NCBI RefSeq assembly: GCF_014250675.1
Contig: NZ_JACHTG010000004.1
Span: 1,551,501 to 1,615,500, forward strand
Source: Cetobacterium sp. 8H
GTDB lineage: Bacteria > Fusobacteriota > Fusobacteriia > Fusobacteriales > Fusobacteriaceae
Reading direction: 5' to 3'
DNA: 64,000 nt
How positions within the stretch are numbered: position 1 is the first letter of the stretch; every line of letters begins with the position of its first letter. The position numbers and the translations under genes are program-made. Below, one piece after another: positions 16,765-25,031 of the stretch. Below the pieces are notes generated by a model that was given only the letters and a program-made list of their open reading frames with translations, made no database searches and had not been told where the DNA came from.

Positions 16765-18702
16765 TTATTTAATATTGATAAAAGTATCATAATAGGCAAC
16801 TTGACCACCTATATCAGATATTAAACTATCAGTAAGAAAGTTAGGATTTCCTTGTTTGTTATTCCACTTCATAAAAATATAAGCTTCATTTTGTTTTAAA
16901 GATGGATCTATAAATATCTGAGAATAAATACTTCCATTTTTAGAAGAAACTTTAACAATATCTCCTTCAGTATAATCGTTAAAATTTAAAGGAGAGATAA
17001 ATAGTTGAGAAAACTCAGATTCATTTAAATTATGTTGACTAAAAAGACTTTCTTTACTATGAGGAGAAACTAATCTAATAGGATAGTTATCATCACCTTT
17101 TAAGGTTTTTATAAATATAGGAAGAGGATTAAATCCATCTTTTAAAGCTGTTTCACTATAAATTTCTATTTTACCAGAAGGTGTTTTGAATTTTAAGTTT
17201 TCCCAAGCAATATATCCTTTTTGAATATTAATATCTTGTTTTTTTAAATCATTTAAAGTAATTTTAAGAGGAGATAACACTTTGTTTAAATACTCTTCTT
17301 TTGAAACTTGAGGATAATTTGAAAGGTTTAAACTTAATGCTAATTGTTTAAAAAATTCATATTCATCCATTAACTCATGTATAGGATTAACAACTTTATG
17401 GTTATACATAAGATAAGGCATAAGCATTGATGAATATATAATATCTTCAGTTTCAAGGGTATTAGTTACAGGTATAATTAAATCACTATTTTTAGCAGTA
17501 TCAGTCATAAACATATCAAAGCAAACTTTAAAAGGTATAGATTTATATGCAGTTAATGTTTTATTTAAATTAGGAAGTTGAGTTAATGGATTTGCTTTAC
17601 TTACAAAAATAGCTTTTATATTGTTATCTATAATGAAATCTGAGAAATTAGTTACAGGAAATTCTCTTGAATTAATGGCAAAACTAGAACTATTATATGG
17701 ATCTCTATTTAGAATTTCAGGATAAACTTTGCTAGAATAAAAAACACCTGCTCCTTTTTTTCCGATATTCCCTGTAATGCTCATTAAAGCATCAATGCAT
17801 CGCACATTATTTCCTCCATTAGAGTATCTTTGAAGCCCATAACCAATAAACGTCATAACATTTCCTAATGAGATGTAGGATAAAAAAGTTTCTAAAGAAG
17901 AAAATGTCAAATTACATTCATTCAATAAAATAGTAAAGTCTAAAGTAGAAAGATACTCTTTAAACTCATTTAGTCCTATAATATTATCATTACAAAAAAT
18001 AATATCTTGTAATTTTCTTTCAAAAATTAACTTACATAAAGCTAAAGCGAATGTCCCATCAGATCCAGCTTCTAAATTAATATGCAAATCACTTATTAAA
18101 GAAGATTCATTTTTTCTAAAATCAACAGTTATAATCTTAGCCCCATTTTTTTTAGCTTTCAAAATCTTTTTATATAAATGAATAGATGTAATTGCAGGAT
18201 TTCGAGACCATAAGATAATAACTTTTACATTTTTTAAATCTGAAAGATCACTTGTTTTCCTATCACCAAAATCATAATCATGAGCTGCAGATCCAGCAGA
18301 CCAACAAGTTCCACCAGATGCTGTAGAAATTCCACCAAAAAAATTAAAGAAAATATCTTCAATCCCTTTTAATAATCCACCCGCTCCTGACTCTGAATAA
18401 TGAATAATAGATTCAGAACTAAAATTTTGTTTTATATTTAAAAGTTCATTTTTTATAACACTTAATGACTCTTCAAAAGATATTTCTTTAAATGCACCAT
18501 CAACTTTTAATAAAGGTTTTAATATTCTATCATTAGAATACAGTCTATCTAAATGTTTAAGTCCTTTAGAACATAGAAATCCATCTGTCAATTTATTACT
18601 TTTATTTCCTTCTAATTTTATAATACGATTATTTTCTTTATAAACATCAATTTTACAAACGTCAAAACAATCAAGTGAACAGCTATTAGTAAATATTTCC
18701 AC
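16765..18702 (-). CDS. molybdopterin (bis-MGD) oxidoreductase with N-terminal [4Fe-4S] domain
   Basis: A 645-residue member of the DMSO-reductase superfamily. Residues C8, C12, C16 and C44 match the N-terminal Fe4S4 ligands; SGAGGLLKGIEDIFFNFFGG, the FGDRKTSDL block, VIILWSRNPAITSIH, and the C-terminal dinucleotide-binding domain (about 520-645, with LVSPHSKESLFSQHN and YTEGDIVKVSS) follow. C133 in GGTCWSAG lies where the molybdenum ligand is usually found, which would favour the cysteine-ligated branch (PsrA/PhsA/NapA-like), but this is inferred. There is no Tat or Sec signal and no ferredoxin or membrane-anchor gene beside it, so it is a solitary cytoplasmic enzyme of unknown substrate. Confidence 0.85.
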   Translation of the reverse strand: MEIFTNSCSLDCFDVCKIDVYKENNRIIKLEGNKSNKLTDGFLCSKGLKHLDRLYSNDRILKPLLKVDGAFKEISFEESLSVIKNELLNIKQNFSSESIIHYSESGAGGLLKGIEDIFFNFFGGISTASGGTCWSAGSAAHDYDFGDRKTSDLSDLKNVKVIILWSRNPAITSIHLYKKILKAKKNGAKIITVDFRKNESSLISDLHINLEAGSDGTFALALCKLIFERKLQDIIFCNDNIIGLNEFKEYLSTLDFTILLNECNLTFSSLETFLSYISLGNVMTFIGYGLQRYSNGGNNVRCIDALMSITGNIGKKGAGVFYSSKVYPEILNRDPYNSSSFAINSREFPVTNFSDFIIDNNIKAIFVSKANPLTQLPNLNKTLTAYKSIPFKVCFDMFMTDTAKNSDLIIPVTNTLETEDIIYSSMLMPYLMYNHKVVNPIHELMDEYEFFKQLALSLNLSNYPQVSKEEYLNKVLSPLKITLNDLKKQDINIQKGYIAWENLKFKTPSGKIEIYSETALKDGFNPLPIFIKTLKGDDNYPIRLVSPHSKESLFSQHNLNESEFSQLFISPLNFNDYTEGDIVKVSSKNGSIYSQIFIDPSLKQNEAYIFMKWNNKQGNPNFLTDSLISDIGGQVAYYDTFINIK

Positions 18703-18807
18703 AATCTCCTCCTTTAAAAAATATTCAAATTAATCAAACAAATTATATCATATTCATGAAAAAAATGTTATCATGAAGGGATATAAAAAAAATAATAGGA
18801 GGAAACA

Positions 18808-20187
18808 GTGAAGCAAGAATTAACACTACAGAATGGAGATATTAAAAAACTTTTGATAAAATATTCTATTCCTGCAATTATAGGGATGCTCGTAAGTGCA
18901 CTTTACAATGTTGTAGATAGAATTTTTATAGGAAATATGGAAGAAGTTGGAGCTTTGGCGATAACAGGAGTTGGAATAACAATGCCAATAGTAACTATAG
19001 CATTAGCTTTTTCAATGTTAATAGGAATAGGTTCAACAGCAAATATCTCGATTAAACTAGGGCAAGGAAAAAAAGAAAGTGCAGAAAAAATTATGGGGAA
19101 TATAATAACATTATCTGTGCTAATAGGTTTTTTAATAACAGTTATAGGAATTGTATATAAAAAAAATATCCTAATAGCTTTTGGAGCAAGTGAATCTACA
19201 TTAAAATATGCTGAAGAATATATAGGAGTAATTTTATACGGAACTATTTTTAATATAATGGGATACTCATTAAATAGTACAGTAAGAGCAGATGGAAATC
19301 CTAAAATAGCTTCACTAATAATGGTAGCTAGTTGCTTATTTAATATAATATTAGATCCAATTTTAATATTTACTTTAAACATGGGGATAAAAGGAGCAGC
19401 ATATGCTACAGTTTTATCTCAAGTTTTAACAGCAGTACTTTCTATAGCTTATTATATGAGTAAAAAATCAAATCTAAAAATTAAAAGAATAAATTTATCT
19501 TTAGATAAAGATATTGTAAAGTTAATATTTGCCATTGGAATTTCACCATTTACAATGCAACTAGCAACAAGCATGGTACAAGTTGTTAATAATAATGCTT
19601 TAAAAACTCATGGTGGAGATTTAGCCATAGGAGCAATGGCAACTGTAAATGCGATTGCACTGCTATGTTTTATGCCTGTTTATGGAATTTCTCAAGGTGC
19701 ACAACCTATAATAGGATATAATTTTGGAGCAAAACAATATGAAAGAGTAGAACAGGCATTTAAGATATCTGCAGGTGTTGGAGTTGTAATTTTTTTAATA
19801 GCTTTATTTTTCGTAGAACTATTCCCTCACACTATAGTTGGATTATTTAATAAAAATCCAGATATAATGGCAATATCGATTCATGGAATGAGAATATATT
19901 TAATAGCAATGCCGTGTATAGCTTTAGGTATGGCTGGAAGTAACTATTTCTTAGCAATTGGTGAAGGTAAGGCTGCAATGTTTTTAAGTCTTTTAAGACA
20001 GGTTATATTGTTAATACCACTAATTATGTTATTATCTAGAATGTATGGATTGACAGGAGTTTGGTTAGCACAACCTATTTGTGATTTCGTAGCTGCAGTT
20101 GTAACAATGTATATGGTTATAAAAAAATTAAATAAGTATAGTAATCGTAAAACAACAATTTTTTCAAAAATAAGAGTATATGAATAA
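18808..20187 (+). CDS. MATE family efflux transporter
   Basis: A 459-residue inner-membrane exporter with 12 predicted helices in two related halves, driven by Na+ or H+ and usually exporting drugs or metabolites. The first half opens IPAIIGMLVSALYNVVDRIFIG with the family's DR(I/F)FIG motif, and contains NSTVRADGNPK, a classic loop; the second half has PVYGISQGAQPIIGYNFGAKQYERV, also diagnostic. It starts at GTG behind AGGAGG. The neighbouring genes give no clue to its substrate. Confidence 0.93.
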   Translation: MKQELTLQNGDIKKLLIKYSIPAIIGMLVSALYNVVDRIFIGNMEEVGALAITGVGITMPIVTIALAFSMLIGIGSTANISIKLGQGKKESAEKIMGNIITLSVLIGFLITVIGIVYKKNILIAFGASESTLKYAEEYIGVILYGTIFNIMGYSLNSTVRADGNPKIASLIMVASCLFNIILDPILIFTLNMGIKGAAYATVLSQVLTAVLSIAYYMSKKSNLKIKRINLSLDKDIVKLIFAIGISPFTMQLATSMVQVVNNNALKTHGGDLAIGAMATVNAIALLCFMPVYGISQGAQPIIGYNFGAKQYERVEQAFKISAGVGVVIFLIALFFVELFPHTIVGLFNKNPDIMAISIHGMRIYLIAMPCIALGMAGSNYFLAIGEGKAAMFLSLLRQVILLIPLIMLLSRMYGLTGVWLAQPICDFVAAVVTMYMVIKKLNKYSNRKTTIFSKIRVYE

Positions 20188-20232
20188 AAAAAAACAACTA
20201 TTAAATGAATTATATTTAATAGTTGTTTTTTT
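20186..20232. terminator. bidirectional terminator
   Basis: A long perfect stem (AACAACTATTAAAT and its complement) with flanking A and T runs lies between the converging MATE and FUSC genes. Confidence 0.85.
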
Positions 20233-20245
20233 ATAAATACTATTT

Positions 20246-20704
20246 TTACCAAGAAGAATTAAATGCTTTTACTAGATATGTGACAATAACTGTGATTATA
20301 ATTCCTGAGAAAGTATCAATAATCCTTTTAAGACCGTATAAATATGGTGCTTCTGGAGTTATTTTATAAATAATAATTAGGAAAACTACGGATGCTATTG
20401 CAGATGGAATTTTCAATTTTTTTTCACAAAAATAGAGAATTATAATTTCCCCAATTATTAACTTTATAAGAATTGCTATGGGAATATATGCAAAAATAAC
20501 GCCAATTATTCCACCAACGATAGTTCCAATTCCTCTACTTTTAGCTGATTCTATTAATTGATCAAAATCTACATTAGTAATTATAACGCATGTTATTGCA
20601 ACGTAAAATAAACCTAAATTGTTCACTTTAAAAAGGTTTCCTAATATAGTGGTAATCAAAATTGAAGATATTGTTATTATTGATTTTTCTAAGAATTCAC
20701 TCAT
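20246..20704 (-). CDS. FUSC / aromatic acid exporter-like membrane protein
   Basis: A 152-residue integral membrane protein with four to five helices. The block SAKSRGIGTIVGGIIGVIFAYI (the R-x-x-G-T-x-x-G-x-x-G turn) followed by IPSAIASVVFLIII and a last segment RIIDTFSGIIITVIVTYLV with the R-x-x-x-T/G pattern is typical of the FUSC/ArAE_1 membrane module. It lacks the large cytoplasmic domain of AaeB-type exporters. Substrate is unknown. The gene stands alone between the MATE gene and the divergent ABC-F gene. Confidence 0.75.
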   Translation of the reverse strand: MSEFLEKSIITISSILITTILGNLFKVNNLGLFYVAITCVIITNVDFDQLIESAKSRGIGTIVGGIIGVIFAYIPIAILIKLIIGEIIILYFCEKKLKIPSAIASVVFLIIIYKITPEAPYLYGLKRIIDTFSGIIITVIVTYLVKAFNSSW

Positions 20705-20863
20705 AATGGTACATTCTCCTTATAAATTATTTTTCATATTGAAATACAATTGTTATATGTATTTTCCTTTCTTATACTATCTTTTATTTAAAATTCATGG
20801 TAAAATTAATCTATTGTCAATTATTTTTAAATAAAAAAATTAATATATAGGAGTTAAATTTTT

Positions 20864-22417
20864 ATGGGTATTTTAAATGTAAGTAACGTAAGTCATGGAT
20901 TCGGTGCTAGAATTATTTTAGAAGATGCTTCTTTTAGACTTTTAAAAGGAGAACACATTGGACTTGTTGGAGCTAATGGGGAAGGTAAATCAACTTTCTT
21001 AAATATCATAACAGGGAAGTTAATGCCGGATGAAGGGAAAGTAACATGGTGTAATCATATTACTACTGGATATTTAGATCAATATAGTACTTTGGAAAAA
21101 GGGAAAACAATAAGAGATATATTAAGATCAGCTTTTGCACATATGTTTGAATTAGAGCAAGAAGTTATGGCTTTGTATGAAAAAATGGGAGATTGTACTC
21201 CAGAAGAAATGGATGTTATATTAGAGGAAGTTGGAGAAATTCAAAGTATTTTAGAAGGCGCAGATTTCTATAATTTAGATTCTAAAATAGAAGAGTATGC
21301 TGCGGGGCTTGGATTACTTGATATTGGATTAGAAAAAGATGTATCGGAATTATCGGGAGGACAAAGAGCTAAAATTTTATTAGCTAAAGTTCTTTTAGAA
21401 AACCCTATGATTTTAATATTAGATGAGCCTACAAACTTTTTGGATGAAGACCATATTCTTTGGTTAAAGAATTTTTTACAAAATTATGAAAATGCATTCA
21501 TCTTAGTTTCTCATGATATACCGTTTTTAAATGATGTAACAAATGTGATATATCATATTGAAAATGCTGTATTAACAAGATATACAGGAGATTACTATAA
21601 GTTTAGAGAAATGTATGAGTTGAAAAAGCGTCAAATTGAGATGGCATATAAAAAACAGCAAAAAGAGATTGCACATTTAGAGGACTTTATTGCTCGTAAC
21701 AAAGCACGTGTTGCTACAACAAATCTCGCAAAAGATAGACAGAAAAAATTAGATCGTATGGATATTATTGAAATAGCTAGAGAAAAACCAAAACCAATAT
21801 TTGGATTTAAAACATCTAGAACTCCATCAAGAGAGATTGTTGCTGTTAAAGATTTAGTTATCGGATATGATGAGCCACTAACAAGACCAGTTAGTTTCTC
21901 AATTGAACGTAACCAAAAGATTGCTATAAAAGGAGTTAATGGTTTAGGTAAATCGACTCTTTTAAATACATTGTTGAGAAATATAAAACCACTTGCTGGA
22001 GAAATTGAACATGGACAATTTTTACAAATAGGATTTTTTAAACAGGAAGAAGAAAGTAGTAGCACTCAAGTTTTAGATGAATTTTGGAACGAATTTCCAG
22101 GATTAACTAATGCTGAAGCAAGAGCAGCTCTTGCTAGATGTGGACTAACAAATGATCATATAACAAGTCAAATGAGAGTTTTATCCGGTGGAGAAAACGC
22201 AAAAGTTAGATTAGCTAAAATAATGAATCGTGAAATAAACTTCTTAGTGCTAGATGAACCAACAAATCATTTAGATATTGAAGCTAAAGATGAGTTGAAA
22301 AGAGCTATAAAAGAGTTCCAAGGAACAGTCCTTATGGTAAGTCATGAACCAGATTTTTATATGGATATTGCTACTGAAGTATGGAATGTTGAAGATTGGA
22401 CTACAAAAATAATTTAA
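20864..22417 (+). CDS. ABC-F family ATPase
   Basis: A soluble 517-residue protein with two ATP-binding cassettes and no membrane domain. ABC-F proteins bind the ribosomal E site and act in translation or antibiotic protection. Cassette 1 has Walker A GANGEGKST, signature LSGGQRAK and Walker B ILILDEPTNFLD; cassette 2 has GVNGLGKST, LSGGENAK and FLVLDEPTNHLD. The linker, rich in basic residues (about 245-295, with HLEDFIARNKARVATTNLAKDRQ cut here for brevity), is of the housekeeping YbiT/YkpA length rather than the extended arm of resistance factors such as VmlR. The ATG lies 10 bases after GGAG. Confidence 0.93.
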   Translation: MGILNVSNVSHGFGARIILEDASFRLLKGEHIGLVGANGEGKSTFLNIITGKLMPDEGKVTWCNHITTGYLDQYSTLEKGKTIRDILRSAFAHMFELEQEVMALYEKMGDCTPEEMDVILEEVGEIQSILEGADFYNLDSKIEEYAAGLGLLDIGLEKDVSELSGGQRAKILLAKVLLENPMILILDEPTNFLDEDHILWLKNFLQNYENAFILVSHDIPFLNDVTNVIYHIENAVLTRYTGDYYKFREMYELKKRQIEMAYKKQQKEIAHLEDFIARNKARVATTNLAKDRQKKLDRMDIIEIAREKPKPIFGFKTSRTPSREIVAVKDLVIGYDEPLTRPVSFSIERNQKIAIKGVNGLGKSTLLNTLLRNIKPLAGEIEHGQFLQIGFFKQEEESSSTQVLDEFWNEFPGLTNAEARAALARCGLTNDHITSQMRVLSGGENAKVRLAKIMNREINFLVLDEPTNHLDIEAKDELKRAIKEFQGTVLMVSHEPDFYMDIATEVWNVEDWTTKII

Positions 22418-22424
22418 TAAAAAT

Positions 22425-22456
22425 AAAAATGCTGCCTTTTGAAAGGTAGCATTTTT
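22425..22456 (+). terminator. terminator of the ABC-F gene
   Basis: AAAAATGCTGCCTTT and AAAGGTAGCATTTTT form a 15-bp stem including one G-T pair; a T-rich tract follows. Confidence 0.85.
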
Positions 22457-22530
22457 ATTTTTAAAGGAAATTCAATATTTTATAGAAAAGTGCTGTATGA
22501 AGTAATTAATAAAAAAAGTAAGGAGATTAA

Positions 22531-23640
22531 ATGGAAAAAACATTACTTTTAGTTGGTGGAGGACATGCACATGTCTATCTAATAAATAAAATAATAAAAG
22601 AAAAACAAAAGTTTAAAACAATATTGGTTTCATCTAGTCAATACCAATTTTATTCTGGAATGGCATCAGGATATATTGAAAATATATATTCAGATACTGA
22701 TATAAATTTTGATTTAAAAAGATTATGTAAACTTGGTGAAATTGAATTTTTTGAAGAAAAGGTTGTTAAAATAGATCCTAAAAATAAAAATGTAACTTTA
22801 AAAAGTGGTGAAAAAATAGAATTTGATATTGCTTCTTTTGATACTGGATCAGAACTGAAAATAGATAATAAATATTTGGATAAAGAAAAAATAATAGGAA
22901 TTAAACCATTAACAAATTTAAAAAAAATAAAAGAGAAGTTAAGAAATTTAAATTTTGAAAAAATTAAAATTTTAGTTATCGGAGCTGGAGCCGCAGGTAT
23001 TGAATTATCTCTTGCTTTAAAAGAATTAGAAAAACAGTTAAATAAGAAAATTGAAATAAATATATTAGACAGAGGCGACACATTGTTATCAACATTTCCT
23101 AAGAAAGTTCAAGATATTGTAAAAGAAAAAATCTACCAAAGTAGCATTGTTTTGCATTTAAATGAAGAAGTTGAGGAAATAAAAGATAAACAATTAATAA
23201 CAAAAAAAGGATTGATTTTAGACTATGATTTAATTTTATGGGCAGGAGGGCCAACTTCAAATCAGATATATAAAAATTCAGGAATGAGTGTTGATAGTAA
23301 GGGTTATATGATTGTAAATCATTTTTTACAAAATGTTGATTTTGAATATATTTTTGGAGCTGGAGATTGTATTAGTATCCAAAATTATAGTCATATAAAA
23401 AAGGTGGGTGTATATGCAATAAAGGAAGCTCCATATCTTTGGAAAAATATATTAAATTATTTTAATGCTAAATCATTAGAGGCTTATATTCCACAAAATG
23501 AATTTTTACTTATAATTTCTCTTGGAAATAAAAAAGGTGTTCTAAGTTATAAAGATATTGTTTTGAATGGAAGTTTAGTTTGGAAGTTGAAAAACTATAT
23601 AGATAAAGGATTTATGAAAAAGTTTAACACTGAATTTTAA
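22531..23640 (+). CDS. FAD/NAD(P)-dependent oxidoreductase (NDH-2-like, SelD N-terminal-fusion type)
   Basis: A 369-residue two-dinucleotide-binding flavoprotein. The FAD site is LLLVGGGHAHVYLINK at residues 6-20; the second dinucleotide site is ILVIGAGAAGIELSLAL near 150; the late FAD motif is YIFGAGDCIS near 275. The HAHV tail of the first motif and FYSGMASGYIENIYS near residue 42 are characteristic of the flavoproteins often found fused to selenophosphate synthetase (SelD), and of type-II NADH dehydrogenases more broadly. No selD is in the window, so it stands alone here. It starts at ATG behind AAGGAG. Confidence 0.82.
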   Translation: MEKTLLLVGGGHAHVYLINKIIKEKQKFKTILVSSSQYQFYSGMASGYIENIYSDTDINFDLKRLCKLGEIEFFEEKVVKIDPKNKNVTLKSGEKIEFDIASFDTGSELKIDNKYLDKEKIIGIKPLTNLKKIKEKLRNLNFEKIKILVIGAGAAGIELSLALKELEKQLNKKIEINILDRGDTLLSTFPKKVQDIVKEKIYQSSIVLHLNEEVEEIKDKQLITKKGLILDYDLILWAGGPTSNQIYKNSGMSVDSKGYMIVNHFLQNVDFEYIFGAGDCISIQNYSHIKKVGVYAIKEAPYLWKNILNYFNAKSLEAYIPQNEFLLIISLGNKKGVLSYKDIVLNGSLVWKLKNYIDKGFMKKFNTEF

Positions 23641-23642
23641 TT

Positions 23643-23686
23643 AAATACAAAAGACTACTAATTTTTTTAGTAGTCTTTTGTATTTA
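23643..23686. terminator. bidirectional terminator
   Basis: An 18-bp perfect stem (AAATACAAAAGACTACTA and complement) with a T-rich loop lies between the converging flavoprotein and GNAT genes. Confidence 0.85.
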
Positions 23687-24091
23687 AATTTTCTTTTGAT
23701 TTCTAACCATTCCACATTTTTGATCTGGTAAGTATTCAAAGTTATATCTATTATATAAGTTATCTGCTGGTGAAACTGCAATCAGACAAACATAACTATC
23801 TTCATGTGTATTTTTATTTAAAAACTTATTTATTTCATCCATTATTTGAGTTGCATACCCTCTCCTATGGTAATTTTTATCAACCATTATATCACTTATG
23901 ATATACGTGATACCGCCATCTCCAACTACTCTACCAAAGCCTATTAAAAGATCTTTATCATACATACAAACAGTAAGTAAAGAATTTTGTAATGCAATCT
24001 CAGCACGATTAGGATTTTTATCTCCCGTACCTGCTCTTTCTCTTAGTGATAAATAATCACTTATATTGGGTTTTTTTAAAATTAATTTCAT
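23684..24091 (-). CDS. GNAT family N-acetyltransferase
   Basis: A 135-residue acetyl-CoA-dependent acyltransferase. The core strand DLLIGFGRVVGDGG, the strand IISDIMVDKNYHRRGYATQIMDEINKFL with the Q/R-x-x-G-x-A pyrophosphate loop (HRRGYAT), and the C-terminal FEYLPDQKCGMVRN are visible. The opening LSLRERAGTGDKNP resembles small bacterial acetyltransferases of unassigned substrate. It starts at ATG behind AGGAGGAA. Upstream of it lies a leader with an 8-bp closing stem (24119-24183) of unknown role. Confidence 0.88.
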   Translation of the reverse strand: MKLILKKPNISDYLSLRERAGTGDKNPNRAEIALQNSLLTVCMYDKDLLIGFGRVVGDGGITYIISDIMVDKNYHRRGYATQIMDEINKFLNKNTHEDSYVCLIAVSPADNLYNRYNFEYLPDQKCGMVRNQKKI

Positions 24092-24108
24092 ATATTTCCT
24101 CCTATAAA

Positions 24109-24190
24109 ACGCTCCTTGGTTCGGATTATTACTAATCTATAGACCAACCGACAATTTGTGTACTAAACTTAATCACAATCCGAAAAAAAA
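24109..24190 (-). promoter_or_regulatory. structured 5' leader of the GNAT gene, class unknown
   Basis: On the minus strand an outer stem TTCGGATT/AATCCGAA encloses about 49 bases containing further short complementary pieces (ATTA/TAAT, TAG/CTA, ACAA/TTGT). No T-run follows, so it is not a plain terminator. I could not match it to a riboswitch class. Confidence 0.4.
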
Positions 24191-24274
24191 TTGTAATGAG
24201 ATTATTATTATATCATTTTATATGAAAATAGTAAATAGAATATATTTTATTACGCCCACTTGTTTTAAAAAAAT

Positions 24275-24390
24275 ACAAAAAAAGAAAAATAGGTCCTCGA
24301 AAGAACCTATTTTTCACACACACACTTTGTAATACATTTAAGGAAATGTACTTAAAACTAGTATATAACATGTAGGTCAATTAAACAAAT
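24275..24390 (-). ncRNA. candidate small RNA, about 110 nt
   Basis: On the minus strand a promoter (TTGCTT at 24425-24420, 17 bases, TATAAT at 24402-24397) predicts a start near 24390. The transcript would contain a 7-bp hairpin (TACATTT-CCTT-AAATGTA, 24350-24333), a GTGTGTGTG stretch, and an 11-bp terminator hairpin (GAAAAATAGGT and complement, 24315-24284) followed by a T-rich tail. No ORF with a ribosome-binding site lies within it. The CCUU loop in a UUUCCUUAAA context is complementary to Shine-Dalgarno cores, as in many regulatory RNAs. Expression is inferred only from these signals. Confidence 0.5.
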
Positions 24391-24464
24391 ATAATAATTA
24401 TATGTGGTGAATATATGAAAAGCAACAATTATAGGGAAGTATAAAAAGGAAATAAAATAAATTA

Positions 24465-24477
24465 GAGTATAATACTC
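24465..24477 (+). promoter_or_regulatory. palindromic -10 region
   Basis: GAGTATAATACTC is a 6-bp perfect inverted repeat centred on a consensus TATAAT, about 34 bases upstream of the small ORF at 24511. It could be an operator overlapping a promoter; no convincing -35 is seen. Confidence 0.4.
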
Positions 24478-24510
24478 ATGTGTAAAAAATAAAATATTAA
24501 GAGGGGAAAT

Positions 24511-24606
24511 GTGAATAATAATAATGTATTAAAAAAAATTGTAATGGGTTTGATTTTGATTTTAATTTTAGTTATAGGGTTTATAGTATTTCCTTGGAAT
24601 ATTTAG
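24511..24606 (+). CDS. small single-pass membrane protein, 31 aa
   Basis: The frame reads MNNNNVLKKIVMGLILILIL and then VIGFIVFPWNI. A polar N-terminus with KK is followed by one hydrophobic helix (about residues 10-27), as in many small bacterial membrane proteins. It starts at GTG with GAGGGG five bases ahead, and a TATAAT-containing palindrome lies upstream. I know no family for it. The length, start signal and amphipathic layout support a real gene, but a chance ORF cannot be ruled out. Confidence 0.5.
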   Translation: MNNNNVLKKIVMGLILILILVIGFIVFPWNI

Positions 24607-24686
24607 GAGGATGATTCAAATATAAAACAATCTATAGTGATATTTGAAATAAATAGTTAATATAAGAAACTTTTAAAATAAGACTA

Positions 24687-24717
24687 TTGACAAAATGCAA
24701 AAAATATAATATTTAAT
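24687..24717 (+). promoter_or_regulatory. putative promoter
   Basis: TTGACA at 24687-24692 is a perfect -35. TTTAAT at 24712-24717 is 19 bases away; a TATAAT at 24705 is too close. It would serve the small basic protein gene at 24763. Confidence 0.5.
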
Positions 24718-24762
24718 ATATGAAAGGCATTAGCTTTTCTCATAAATTTAAAGGAGATTGAA

Positions 24763-24972
24763 ATGGGTAACGGAAGAATGAAATTTGATCAATTCGATGA
24801 AAATGAAATGGATTATGTTGCTAGAGAATTTACAAGAGGAGGTAAGGATAATAGAAAAAAAATTCCTAAAATGAGAAAAGATTTTCAAGAAAAGGAAAAA
24901 CCAAAGATGTTTAATGATAAAAAGAAAACATACGATTTTATTTTAAAAGATAAAGATATAGAAATGATATAG
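24763..24972 (+). CDS. small highly charged protein, unknown
   Basis: A 69-residue protein rich in Lys, Asp and Glu without hydrophobic segments or cysteines. It opens MGNGRMKFDQFDENEMDYVAR, continues with a basic middle (TRGGKDNRKKIPKMRKDFQEK) described here in parts, and ends with FILKDKDIEMI. I do not recognise the family; the composition would suit a nucleic-acid or ribosome-associated protein, which is a guess. AAAGGAG precedes the ATG, and a clear terminator follows, so it is a well-delimited single gene. Confidence 0.7.
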   Translation: MGNGRMKFDQFDENEMDYVAREFTRGGKDNRKKIPKMRKDFQEKEKPKMFNDKKKTYDFILKDKDIEMI

Positions 24973-24980
24973 ATTTTAAT

Positions 24981-25004
24981 AGCTGGATTAAGTCCAGCTT
25001 TTTT
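24981..25004 (+). terminator. Rho-independent terminator
   Basis: AGCTGGA/TCCAGCT stem with a 5-base loop and six T. Confidence 0.85.
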
Positions 25005-25031
25005 AGTAAATTAAAATAGGAGGAAGATATT

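Noticed and set aside
24315-24324. CACACACACA microsatellite as a phase-variation tract
   Set aside because: Only five dinucleotide units and not within or next to a coding frame or promoter spacer; it lies inside the small RNA candidate.
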